This document shows, piece after piece, positions 45,001 to 54,895 of a stretch of DNA of 64,000 bases; position 1 is the stretch's first letter; every line of letters begins with the position of its first letter. The stretch lies in contig CM075937.1 of the NCBI GenBank assembly GCA_038030265.1, forward strand, positions 7,006,001 through 7,070,000, written 5' to 3'. The notes beneath the pieces are model-generated. The model had not been told where the DNA came from and made no database searches. It saw only the letters and a list, made by a program, of their open reading frames with translations. The stretch comes from Corythucha ciliata (taxonomy: Eukaryota; Arthropoda; Insecta; Hemiptera; Tingidae). The translations under genes and the position numbers were made by a program.

Positions 45001-46140
45001 CCTTTAGTCGGTTTCTAGGCAATTGCTAGAAATTGGTTGAATAATATTTTGCTCGTTACTTGGCAAGTACCGCATGTGCGTATCTGGCTTTAAACGACTG
45101 ATTTGAAATCTATTAAGCAAATGGGAAAAGCAACAACTGAATGTCGTTTAAGAATAAGGCCCTAAGCTTCCGTGAAATTGATGAGTAGCTAAACTAATTA
45201 TTATTACAGTTCGGGGAATTTTGCCACGTGTGGTGTTGAAAACGAAGATGCTGTTCAAAATGTTCGGTTGACTGATCTTCAGATGGAAGAAAATAGCGAG
45301 GAAGTAGAACAGGCGGTCATAGCACTTCTTCAGCTAAAGTCCTCTTCCCAATCGGATAATAAAAACATCCAAGAGACTAGTCGCAAATTTGACAAAGGCA
45401 TTCAAGTATCGACTGTAACAAGTAAACGGCCAACTTTCTTGGACTTGATAGAAAGTGACAGCAGCCTTCACTCTTTCACTGGACTATCATCATTTCGCTT
45501 TCTTCAAGTTATCGCCCTCGCCTTAGATAGAATCTTAGCTTCTCACTCCCAAACAAAGTTTTTGCTTCGTTCGGACGAGCGAATTATTCTAGTTTTCATT
45601 AAATTGAAACTAAATCTGTCCTTTAAATGTCTGTCTGCTTTTTTCCACGTTACGCCTCAGACTTGTAATAATTATTTCAATGTCACAGTCCCTCAACTGG
45701 CTGCGTTACTTAAATGTTTAATCCCATGGCCTCCGAAAGAAAGCATACAAAAGAACATGCCAAAATCATTTGCTGACTTTTGCGACACGCGGATAGTTTT
45801 GGACTGTTCTGAAACCATGTTAGAAAGTACCAAATGCCTTGCTTGCAGAATCAAGTCTTACTCCCACTACAAGGGGACACACACAGTCAAATATATGGTA
45901 GGCATAGCGCCTGACGGGCTAGTCACATTCTGCAGCCAGGCATATGGTGGAAGGGCCTCGGACAAGGCTATCACTATACAAAGTGGCATTCTGGACAAAC
46001 TTGAACCAGGCGATGCGGTCATGACCGATAAGGGGTTCATGATCGAAACAGAATGTTTGTCGAGAAATGGCAACGAAATGGTTATTCAAGTGAGTCGACC
46101 CCGTGAAATTGCTTATTGCAAGCCAACCGAAAGAATTGTT

Positions 46141-46164
46141 TTTTTTTTTTTTTTTTTTTTTTTT
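46141..46164 (+). repeat. poly(T) run, 24 bases
   Basis: Long T homopolymer just beyond the proposed transposase splice donor. It could be the inverted poly(A) of a retroposed piece. Confidence 0.9.
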
Positions 46165-46189
46165 AAGAGCGAAATTATTGGGGTTCTGT

Positions 46190-46500
46190 GAGTGCCAAAT
46201 AATTAGCAAAAAATGAGCTTTGAAATGGCCAAATACGCTAATTTTGTTTTAAAGGAGCGAGATCCACGAAATTGCTGTTGAAAAATGAGCCAACATCAGG
46301 GAAATTTCGATTTCGAAAATTGACCTTTTCAGGGAGCTATCCCTGCAGCGGCATAAGAGTTTTTAAGGAGCTAAGGACGAAAATAGTTTTTGAAATAGCC
46401 AAATCATCGAAATCGGGTTCCGTTTTTGTCAAATACTCGAACTTTGGGCTTAGAAAGAGGCCAACACAGGGTTTGCTATCACTTGAACAAAACTAATATT
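46190..46500. repeat. degenerate short-period repeat
   Basis: Loose recurrences of GCCAAATAATTAGC, AAATGGCCAAATACGC and AAATAGCCAAATCATCG at roughly 30-60-bp spacing, reminiscent of the minisatellites at 10-13 and 23 kb. It replaces the expected last exon of the transposase. Confidence 0.4.
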
Positions 46501-46819
46501 GGTTCAACTCAATTTTCGTTTTAATCAGAGCATCTCAAGTGCCGCATAGGGCAAATGCACCTCCTAGCCCCCTCCCACAGTAGATCAGACCCTGAGTTGC
46601 GCGAGGGTAATTCAGTAACTCACGTTAATTCTACAAGAAGTAAACCCCTTGGTAGTTTTCCTCTTCCTCAAATAATTCAATTTCTTGAACCACTTTTGCC
46701 TCCTCGAAAAATCATGCAATGGGAAATGGCGTGTGTATCAACCTGGTCAGCAAAGTGACATCGAATTGCTCAGGCTTTTTCTAATTACATGAAGGAGACC
46801 AATGTTCGTGAATACTTAC

Positions 46820-47476
46820 AGCTCAATACTTCCTTTTTGAATTCTTCAAAGAAATGTGGGGAAAGGTCAATTTCCTTGGCCGTATCTTTGTAGGGGTTGG
46901 AACATTGTTTGAAGTGGCAAAACGAGGAGACTGGCTTCGCCTCGTACATTTCTTTGCACGACTTCTTCAATGTTCCCCAACTTTGTCGCAAGTCAGTACA
47001 GCTGACGCGCTTGACTTCGTCCAGAGTGATCCTAGAAAAGTGGCAGTGGTAAACTTACTAAATTCACTTCCAAAATAGCCATATAAATATAATACAAATC
47101 TCACCTATTCAGGAGTAACAGAAGTGCAGAGGGGGGGGGGGTATGACCAGGGCTCATCGACTTTATGGTACACCTATTCAGGAGTAACAGAAGTGCAGAA
47201 ATATGCTTGCACTTTCCCGAACCTGCCTTACAGGTGCACGTGCATTTTTTTAATTTCACCTTTCACTATTTCAACAAAAACTTCGTGAGGTGGGCTGTCC
47301 AAGCTAGATGTTTGAAGGCACAACGCAAAAAATTGGTGGGAATTGACATCTTCGCGAACAACGCCACACTCAACAACATGTTTTGCTTTTAGCACAGCGG
47401 ACCCCTCAATTAAAGGTCGCCGGAAATCGCCAATGTATCGGATGATTTCAGGCAGATCGACAATATCCGAGTCCAT
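46820..47476 (-). pseudogene. SWIM zinc-finger protein fragment (two exons)
   Basis: On the minus strand an ATG (47476-47474) directly follows a TTTCAG acceptor. Exon A reads MDSDIVDLPEIIRYIGDF, HVVECGVV, ALCLQTSSLDSPPHE and GEIKK. A 7-A run then causes a one-base frameshift, after which a SWIM finger is plain: CTCKAGSGKCKHISALLLLL (CxC...CxH). Exon A ends at AG with donor GTGAGA (47105). Exon B (47031-46820) joins in phase (ITLDEVKRVSCTDLRQSW, YEAKPVSSFCHFKQC) and ends at donor GTAAGT. SWIM proteins of this type often carry a C-terminal YqaJ-like nuclease; none was found here. The gene converges on the THAP/DDE transposase and may be its element partner. The frameshift could be an assembly error. 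Confidence 0.65.
47101..47200 (-). repeat. 28-bp duplication around a 40-bp templated insert
   Basis: CACCTATTCAGGAGTAACAG plus AAGTGCAGA occurs at ~47103-47130 and again at ~47171-47199. Between them lies a G11 run plus 28 bases, TATGACCAGGGCTCATCGAC and TTTATGGT, that also occur (with G10) at 48353-48393. The duplication overlaps the 3' end of the SWIM exon. Confidence 0.85.
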
Positions 47477-47519
47477 CTGAAATATACCTATCATTGCGTG
47501 TTGCAGATAATGAAGCATG

Positions 47520-47929
47520 GAAACAAGAATACAAGGTAAATCACCTCTATTCCAGAAGAGATTGAAATCCCTGTTGGACTAATCATTTCGATGAAGAAAG
47601 AATTAGTTTTAACAGCCAAGAAGATCATGCGTTTATTCAATGAGTAGTACTTACATTAATTACACAAATAAAAATCAGCTTACCTTAGTATCGCACAAAA
47701 TATACCGCTTTTAGGCCAAACAATCACGATAGTGTGAATGAATTATCATGTCTCATATGCCTCTCAGAGCTTTTTCACTGATAACACCAGATGTCAGCCA
47801 CTCCGATTTGTGTCCCCAATAGAAATGGCTTGATTCGTCTTGTCGAGAAACGCTTAAACGGTTCAGTTCATTTTGAAAATGAAATTTCCAACAAATTCAC
47901 CAGGCGATTACTTTTAAGGGGCCATTTTC
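47520..47929. other. likely 5' region of the SWIM gene
   Basis: No clear coding exon. A minus-strand donor-like sequence (ACTAAG|GTAAGC near 47685) could end a 5' untranslated exon spliced to the ATG exon at 47476. Confidence 0.3.
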
Positions 47930-48140
47930 CGGGCCAGCCGGGCTAAAATACCTAAATTCGTGAGATCTGGAAGAAACTTCAAATGTATAATTGAGAACAA
48001 CTTTTACTTCTTGCTCTTCTGAAAGTCAGTTTACAGTTGAAAATGACAAAATGACTTATTCCCGGCTTCTGGGAGCTATTTTGCGGCTAAAATTGAGAAA
48101 ACATGCTTAGTGCAGTGCCAAGCGCGGATCCAGGGAGGTT
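47930..48140. repeat. fragment of the ~30-bp minisatellite family with GCGGATCCAGGG edge
   Basis: Contains GGCTAAAATACCTAAATTCG and TTGCGGCTAAAATTGAGAAA, closely matching the 10-13 kb unit, and ends at AGTGCCAAGCGCGGATCCAG, again a CAGTG...GGATCCAGG-type edge. Confidence 0.55.
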
Positions 48141-48967
48141 CTAACACACGGGAGTGTAGCATTCATTGAGTTCGAGTCCCTCCCTGGTGAACAAATCGTG
48201 AAATCCCCCCAAAAAACATAATAATTATATCCAGCCGTATAAAAACTGCGTTGCGAATGACCATTTAGGACGTTGTATAGCGCGAGTGAGCTAGCACGAG
48301 CATGGGCGGGGGTCAATCAGTTGGGCGTGGTAAAGAAGATTCGTATTCGGGAAGAGGGGGGGGGGTATGACCAGGGCTCATCGACTTTATGGTGATCCTT
48401 GTACAGTCAATGCATTTTTTAAAGGCGTGAATAGCCAGTTTGCCGATAATTTTTTTTTCGGCGCAGCAAGCTGGAATACTCAGATTAGGCATTTTAATGA
48501 CAAGCATTGTCAGTTTGTTGAAAATTATTTGTTTTACGCGCGCGGGTGGCTTCACTTTACTATGAGCTCTCATTGTTTCGTTTTTTTTTTTTTTTCCTCG
48601 CAAGCTTGTGAAGTTTTTTGATTACCTAAAAATTAAATGTTTTTTTTTTTTCAATTTGTCCATAATTAAACGTTTTAAAAGAAAAGAACACCGATTTTTA
48701 ACAAGTGGCGACCGTAACACGACAGTGTTCTTTTTACGGATATGGATAAATTGACGAAAAACCGAAACGTGAAGCGAACGCGCTAGGTACTGCGATAATA
48801 TGCGCTAGATAACGCAGTAGGAGCTTCTGCTGCTCTGGAGCTGCTCCATGCCCGAGCAATGACGTCACTTGCTCCGGTCCAGAGCAATTCCACCATGGCA
48901 AATAGAAAACGCCATAATTGTCCAATCCAGCATTGTTTTTTTTTTTAATCAGATTTTTTTGTTTTTT
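48141..48967. other. non-coding; small LTR-like junction
   Basis: No supported gene. Near 48700, TTTTTAACA is followed by AGTGGCGACCGTAACACG, which looks like an LTR end next to a gypsy-type primer-binding site, but no element body follows. Poly-T runs occur near 48582 and 48645. Confidence 0.35.
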
Positions 48968-51447
48968 TATTATTATTATTCAGTGGGCCCGCCCCCGGCC
49001 TAGCCGAGCCCGAAGCGCTTCAGCCGTTACCGGCTCATACGCCATGCCCTTAGGGTCGGACTCGGAAAAGCCTAATGCGGGTCCGCAAACCTATCTACGG
49101 CATTCACAAACTGAAGGACTCGGACCCCCCGGCCCTCGCTTGCCGACAGGCTGATAGGCTATTCCAACTCCTGGCGGCTTCCCTATCCGCCCAATCCTTT
49201 ATCTGGGCTCTCCCCACTGTCTTGAAGACCGCAATAGTCGGCTCAGGTCCCCATACTTCCTTATTTGCCCCCTGTTTCGCCATTTCATCAGCTTTCTCAT
49301 TCCAATCGTATCCCCTGTGTCCAGGGATCCACGCGAGGGTCACTTCATTACCCATTCCCCGTAGCCTTCTGATGGCCCGCCGACAGTCCGCCACCAAGGC
49401 CGACTCCACCACCGGCCTGGTCACCGCCCCCAGGGCTGCGCGGCTGTCCGCGTAGATCACAACTTCCCTGAACCTCACATGCTTCCTAATTAGCTCCAGG
49501 ACACAGTCATTTATCGCCACGACCTCTGCCTAAAAAACCGTGGCCAACTTTCCTAGGGGCCTACAGTTCCCACCTTCAAACTCCGGTATCCAGAACCCAG
49601 ATCCTGTCATCCCCGATTCCAACTTAGACGCATCCGTGAAGCAATTCATGGTTCCCTCCTGCACCCTGAATTCCTCTCTAGTACTAACTCGAATCCGTAT
49701 CTTCCTTCCCAAGTCCAATCGCTTCACGGTTTTGTCACTCCTCATCTGGGTGGCAGGCGCCACCCGCTGGAGCTCCGTCGCTACTTCCCTGTGTCCCAAA
49801 TCTCTCCCCCTAACCGCCCATTTCCCTTGGACTTGCAACCCATAACATATTTCCATTGCGCGCATCTTGACCTCCAAATAAAGGGGTCGCAGCTGAAGCA
49901 ACATTTCCATCGCTGCCGTTGGAGTCGTCCTGAAGGCCCCCAGAGCCGCCAGACAGGCCAGACGCTGGACCCTGCCGAGCAACTCCTGCCCCCCAGGACC
50001 ACTCCACCGCTTTCCACCAAGCCAAAGCGCCATACAATATTCTGGGCCTAATTATACCTGTGTATAGCCACAGCATCAGTTGGGGGGTTAAGCCCCAGGT
50101 ACTCCCCACTACTCGCCTACATTGATGAAATGTCCTTACCGCTCGTTTACACACATTGTCCACGTGGGTCCTCCACGACAGTTTACCGTTCAGGGTCACC
50201 CCCAAATATCTAGCTTCTGACACCCTTTCTATTTCTCTTCCGTTCATCCTAATTGGCCCCCACCCTGCCAAGCTCCTCTTCTTCGTAAAGAGTATAAGCT
50301 TGGCTTTTTCCGGGTTTACGGGAAGTCCTCTGCCTGCACACCAGTTATTCATTACGTGAACCGCCTGATTGATGAGACCACACAAGGTGCTCAAGTCCTT
50401 CACCCTCACCAATATCACCCCATCATCCGCAAAGAACTGACAATAAATACCCTCTCTCTCCAAAACTCGTATGAGCCCCTCCATGACCAAACACCAGAGC
50501 AGGGGTGAAATGCAGGAGCCTTGAGGGGTTCCCCTCTCAGCCATCACCAAAACTTCCACACCCCCCAGCTCCACCACCACCCATCTGTTTTGCAGCATTA
50601 CCTCCACGAATTCTATCAACACATTGTTCACCCCGAACTCTCTCAACGCCTCTATCATACGTACTCCCTGGAGACATTATTGAATGACCCCTCTATATCT
50701 ACGAATAACCCCAAGCAGTACTCCTTACAGGCCAAACTATCCTCCACCCTCGAAAGTAGCGCATGCAGCGCCGTATCCGTCGACCTCCCCGCATTATATA
50801 AATGTTGATGCTCATGCAACCCTCTCCTAGCAAGCACTTCCTGCCGGATATACAAATCTATGACTCGCTCCATTGCTCTTAAGCCTACACAATTAATACT
50901 TATAGGCCTAAAATCCGCCGCGCGGTTACATGCTCTTCCACCACCTTTAGGTAAAAGTTTCACTCTTACCCTCGTCCATGCCGTGGGGATTTCCCCCCTT
51001 ACCAAGCAGTTCACCATCAGTCGACGAAGACTTTCTTTCGCCCTCTGATTTGCTTTCTGGATGACGATCGGGTATATTCCGTCATGCCCCGCCGCCTTAT
51101 AGGCTCCCAACGTCGCCAGCGCCCATCTGAAGCGTTCCCCTGTGCAGATCATTTCGCTCTGTGCCCTCCGACTTCCGTCCAAGTCACGCACGTCAGTCAC
51201 AACCGCAGTCATCTGCCTCTCCTCACACCCTGGAAAATGAGTGCTTAGCATTATGATCCAAAATCCCCTTATTGTCCACTATCACTTCACCTGTCGGCAG
51301 CGTGATTGATCCCAGCTGCCATTCCACTTCATCTCTGATGACCTTGCTCAGTCTTTCCGTTTCCTTCGCCGATTCCACTTCTTCGCAGAATTTCCTCCAC
51401 GCCGTCCTCTTCGTTCTCCGGAGGTCCCGCTTGAAATAAAGATCCAA
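48968..51447 (-). mobile_element. LOA/I-group LINE, 5'-truncated, with (AAT)n tail
   Basis: Minus-strand RT plus RNase H, ending in a GC-rich 3' UTR and an AATAATAATAAT/A-rich tail (48984 down to ~48955). Loss of the endonuclease and ORF1 is ordinary 5' truncation. RNase H together with a trinucleotide tail suggests the LOA/I group; the clade is inferred. Confidence 0.75.
49104..51447 (-). pseudogene. LINE ORF2 fragment: reverse transcriptase and RNase H
   Basis: RT motifs in order on the minus strand: GAYKAAGHDGIYP, FRPISINCVGLRAMERVI, LFVDIEGSFNNVS, GTPQGSCISPLLWCLV and catalytic FADD (ASP pair near 50430). RNase H shows NCFTDASK, YADSRAALGAV and WIPGHRGYDWNEKADEMAKQ. Frameshifts lie near 51245, 50680 and ~49960. 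In RNase H, VFQAEV is interrupted because the Gln codon reads TAG at 49530-49532, a simple C-to-T change next to the catalytic Glu. The protein ends near 49104. Confidence 0.8.
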
Positions 51448-51854
51448 TTTTCATTTTTATTACATTGCTGCAAAACTTATTATTATCTGCCCACAAAATT
51501 TACGATTCCCTCATAAAAGTGACAATTTCCTCATAAAATGGACTTGGCATTTCGCATCTCTCGAGAACCTCTGACCCTCGGACGTCTGAGATAATGACCC
51601 TAAAATTGTAGAGGTGATCACCCCTCCTCGATGGGATTTTGGAGAAGGTTTTGATTATTATTATTATTTTTTTGGGAGCAGGGAGGTGGAAATGCATTTA
51701 CGCACAGAGTGCCGGACTCCTGCCAGATGGCAGACTACCGGCTAAAACCACCCCCCCTTTTAGGGCATCGACTGCTGGGGTCATTAGTCTGGATATCAGT
51801 GTGTTTCACATCTTCAGATGCTGCGGGTTACTAAGATCCGTGGTTATGGTGTTT
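51448..51854. other. non-coding junction between two LINEs
   Basis: Contains loose repeats (CCTCATAAAAGTGACAATTTC) like the minisatellites and an ATT run near 51653-51670. No gene. Confidence 0.35.
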
Positions 51855-53720
51855 TTATAGTTTACTGTATATATTAGTTAATTTTAGGAACTGTAGGACG
51901 TTTTTCAGTAGTTCGTTCGATGTAGTTAGAAGGGTCGTAAGCGTTGGATTCGGTGGGAAGTTACACGTGGCTCTTTCTGCGGTGAATAGTGGGCAGTTCA
52001 CCCACATTGGATGAATTGTTCTAGTGAAACGAGCTGGTCTATGGTAGAGTGCCCGGAACGAAAGGCTGTTTGCAAGGGATTTAGAAGGTTGCGATTTGTA
52101 AGTAGTTTCATTAGGCGGTAATTTATCATTTTTTTCAAATAATTTTCCCATTGAGCAGGTTTGAGAAATAGGGCGGTAGCTGTTGGCATTTTGGGGGTTC
52201 TTTCCGGGTTTTAGTATCGGTACGATGATTGCTTTTTTCCATGTCCTGGGATAATAGTGTTTGTGCCATAAAGAGTTGTACAGGGAAAGGAGCTTTTTTT
52301 TAGAAGGTTGGGTAAGGTGAGTTAAAAATTCGTTGGGTATATCGTCAGGTCCTGGGGATTTTCCTACAGGAAGGAGTGAGATGGAGTGTTCAAGTTCGGG
52401 CATCGAAAAAGGGGTGTTGTAATCACTGTCTGTAGCTGTGAAGAGATTTCGTTGTGAATTAGGAATTTGGTCATGTGTTGGATTATATGCAGCTGTGTTG
52501 GATTCAAAATGTTGGGCTAGGTGATTAGATATTTCGGAAGGGGTTTGAAAAGTTTGACCGGAGTCATTGGTGAGTGTAGTTGGTGGTAGGGTAGGTGGGA
52601 CGCCTTTCAGGGTTCGGATTCGGCGCCAAACTTCGCTCGAGGAGGTTTGGGTATTGATACCAGACACGTATGTCGCCCATGATTTTCGTTTGGCTTGTTG
52701 TTTAAGTCTGCGTTCGGTGGCCCTGAGACGTTTGAAATTTTTGAGGTTTTCTTCTGAGGGGTATTTTTTGAATTTATTGCAGGCAGTTTTTTTTAGATGA
52801 ATGGCAGCGTGGATCTCATCATTCCACCAGGGGACTGGGGGACATGGATAACGTTTCGTTTTGCGAGGAATAGATTGGATTGCTGCAGAAGATATGGCTA
52901 ATGTAGTATTTTCAACGTCTAAATCCGGGTCATCAGTAAGTTCTGGTAGTTCTAGGATATTGCAATATTTTTCCCAGTCAGCTTTACTGAGCATCCAACG
53001 TTCGGGGAAAGTGATATCTGCTTGAGTTGAATGTTGTCTGAGTAGAATTGGGTAGTGATCAGAATGATGAAGTTCTGGGAGCACTATCCATTCGAAGGCA
53101 GTGGATAAGCTAGGGCTTGCAACGCTGAGGTCAATCGCGTCGAATGTTCCTGAGGATGAGGTGAAGTGGGTAGGATGACCATCGTTTAGGATGGTTAGGT
53201 TGGAATCCGATAGAATGGAGTCCATGATAGCGCCGGCGGTAGATGTACGTCGCGATCCCCATGTTATGTTGTGACAGTTGGCGTCCGTGAGCAAGAGTAT
53301 GGGGGAGGGGAGTGATCGTAGCAGGTTCCGAACATCTTCCGGGCTCCAAGTGGTGTCCGGAAGGTAAAGGGAACACACTGTAATGGCCAAGGGAGAGGTG
53401 AGTCGAGCCGCTATCGCTTGTAGTGGCGTGTTAAGTAAAATTTCTGTATACTGTAAGGTGTTGGAAATGAGTAGGGCAACTCCGCCATGCCGGCGTCCAC
53501 CCTCTCGTGGAGTACATGATTTTTGGAGTAGATTGTAGCCGTTAGGGGTAGTGAAAAAGGAGTTCGTAAAGTGGGTTTCTTGAAGTGCTATGAGGAAAGG
53601 GGTGTGATTCGAAATAATCGAGCGGAGCTCGTCCGAGTGTTGATGATACCCTCGGATATTCCACTGAAGTATACAGTTTTTTGGTGGGGGATTATTTAAA
53701 TTTCGAGAATTTCTGTTCAT
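51855..53720 (-). pseudogene. LINE ORF2: endonuclease and partial RT with large internal deletion
   Basis: The endonuclease is complete in one frame: CILQWNIRGYHQH, LQETHFTNS, WGSRRTSTAGAI, SDHYPILL. The RT begins normally (GKSPGPDDIPNEFL, SYRPISQTCSMGKLFE). A frameshift near 52155 moves it to another frame (NLLNPLQTAFRSGHSTIDQL), then near 52015 the sequence jumps to the ORF2 C-terminus (CPLF...LTNIYSKL). The palm with its catalytic YADD and all of RNase H are absent. The element cannot retrotranspose on its own. Confidence 0.8.
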
Positions 53721-53833
53721 TATAATTTGGCATTAGGGGTTGGTGGCTCCGTAAGGTGATCTGGATCCTTTTCGGGTGGTTTTGGAGGGGGGAGTGTTTG
53801 AGGGGATGTGGTTGTTTTTGTTATGGGAGGTGT

Positions 53834-54723
53834 TTAAGTGTGTTGTGGTTTCTTTGTTGTATTAGTAGGTGGACTGGTGAAGTTTCCTTGAGGTTTTCGA
53901 GGTTTGCCTCGCGGCCAACCTTTTTTTCTTGTTGGCGTGATAAATGCTTTATCGGAGAAATCGTCACTTAATTCAGAAGAAGTTAGTACTTGGGTTGGCG
54001 GTTCAGTAGGGGCATTTGAAGTTTTGGAAGCTCGTTTTTCTACGTAATAGGGGGTAAGGAATGGTTCCAAGCTGTAGGTTTGTGAGGTTGTGGGGCCAGG
54101 GAGAGAGGGGAAATGGCGTTGGGCAACCGTTGCATAGGGTTCTTGACGTTCTAAGACGGTTCCCTTTGCTTGTTGACGGGCTTGCCGGAGGTTAAGTTGG
54201 GGGTTATTGGTTTTAAGGGTGAGCGCCGCTCTTTCGAGTTTATACGCCGGGCATTGTGTGGAACTCGTGAAGTGCGGTCCTTTACAGTTGATACAGGTAG
54301 GAGGTTGGGTGCATGGGACTTCAGTACCGTGTTTCGCTACTCCACAGTGGCACATAGCGATTGGTGTTCGACATGCCAATGAGCTGTGTCCGTAGCGCTG
54401 GCAGTTGAAACATCGCCTCGGGAGAGGGATGTATTGTCTTACTTTCAAGCGGTAAAATGCCGCGTCTATGCTGTCAGGTAGTGTTGGTACGTTGAAGGTC
54501 AGCAGGAATGTGAAGCCCAGCGTGGGCGAACCTTTACGCGTGAAGCGTTTGATTTTTACGACATTTTGGTTGGCAAGACCATCTAGGATTTCTTCGTCTG
54601 TGGAATTTTGAAAGTCTCCGCAGGTAATCACTCCGAAGGAGTAATTTAAACTTGCATGGGGCTGGATGTTGACGTCAAGGTCTCCTAGTTTTTTTAGATG
54701 TAGTGCTTTTTGAGCTTGAGCCT
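53834..54723 (-). pseudogene. LINE ORF1 (zinc-knuckle gag-like), 5'-truncated
   Basis: Starting at the LTR junction, the minus strand encodes KALHLKKLGDLDVNIQPH and a basic RNA-binding region. Knuckles follow: CFNCQRYGHSSLAC, CHCGVAKHGTEVPC and CINCKGPHFTSSTQC. A Pro/Lys-rich tail ends at 53834. The first ~14 residues of the open frame are read from the gypsy LTR, so the true N-terminus is missing. No frameshift is seen within the preserved part. ORF2 starts ~110 bp downstream. Confidence 0.8.
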
Positions 54724-54796
54724 TGTAAGTTATTCCGTTAAAGTAACGTGCCTTGAACCCCACTCATCCCTCAGTCTTCCGGAGTAAGATACAACA
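54724..54796 (+). repeat. truncated gypsy 5' LTR (last 73 bp)
   Basis: Matches the terminal 73 bp of the 59161-59381 LTR and ends GATACAACA directly before the putative primer-binding site. The rest was removed at the LINE junction. Confidence 0.9.
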
Positions 54797-54895
54797 AATT
54801 GGCGACGAGGATTGGTTCGATATTCACGGATGTCAGCGGATAAAGTCGCTCGATCGGGTAAGAGCACATGGTCGTTCGGCTCAGTTATCGTCTAG

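Larger units (their letters stand above)
37684..45003. mobile_element. 7.3-kb segment bounded by GC-rich TIRs and TTA duplications
   Basis: The left edge AGGTCTCCCCACACATTTCC is mirrored at the right edge, which inverts to AGGTCTCCCCACACATATCC. The match continues for ~55 bp (CGTGTTCTCACCGCGCCG, GTCCGCACCGACACTCGGC). TTA flanks both sides (37681-37683 and 45004-45006). A 3-bp TTA target duplication fits a Harbinger-like element. No transposase is encoded inside; the interior holds other nested repeats and a LINE remnant. Two independent MITEs could also give this picture, but the shared TTA favours one inflated element. Confidence 0.55.
34561..46089 (+). pseudogene. THAP-domain DDE_Tnp_4 transposase (ISL2EU-like), exons split by a 10-kb intron
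   Basis: Proposed exons join in phase: ...34563 (ATG, donor GTAAGT), 34623-34866, 34937-35081 and 45210-46089. Exon 2 encodes a THAP C2CH DNA-binding finger (CCVPQC, SFHCFP, VCSDHFQPGDFF). Exon 3 adds a basic stretch (KKPRLKKGTIPSRNLP). The last exon encodes a DDE_Tnp_4 catalytic domain with first Asp in [34 protein letters not shown], and second Asp in MTDKGF. It ends at a GTGAGT donor. The exon holding the third acidic residue was not found, since degenerate repeats follow, so the gene is probably dead. The 10-kb intron (35082-45209) is full of other elements. The 35081/45210 junction is phase-compatible but inferred; exon 3 could instead read on to a stop near 35126. Confidence 0.65.
51855..54723 (-). 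mobile_element. Jockey-group LINE, 5'-truncated and internally deleted
   Basis: Minus-strand ORF1 fragment then ORF2. The 5' edge is exactly at 54723/54724, where the truncated gypsy LTR begins. The RT core and RNase H are deleted, yet the extreme C-terminus of ORF2 is kept. It has strong motif sharing with the LINE at 15.2-20.9 kb. Confidence 0.8.

Noticed and set aside
46555..47080. Plus-strand frames over the SWIM exons
   Set aside because: The minus strand has splice sites in phase and the SWIM motif; the plus-strand frames are shadows.
48313..48603. Minus-strand frame with a P-element-like KIIGKLAIHAFKKCIDC stretch
   Set aside because: Resemblance to the C-terminal Cys motif of THAP/P-type transposases is too weak and isolated to support a call.
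48620..48760. Possible LTR end plus primer-binding site (TGGCGACCGTAACACG)
   Set aside because: The motif looks gypsy-like, but no LTR start, gag or pol was found nearby. It is too short to call as an element.
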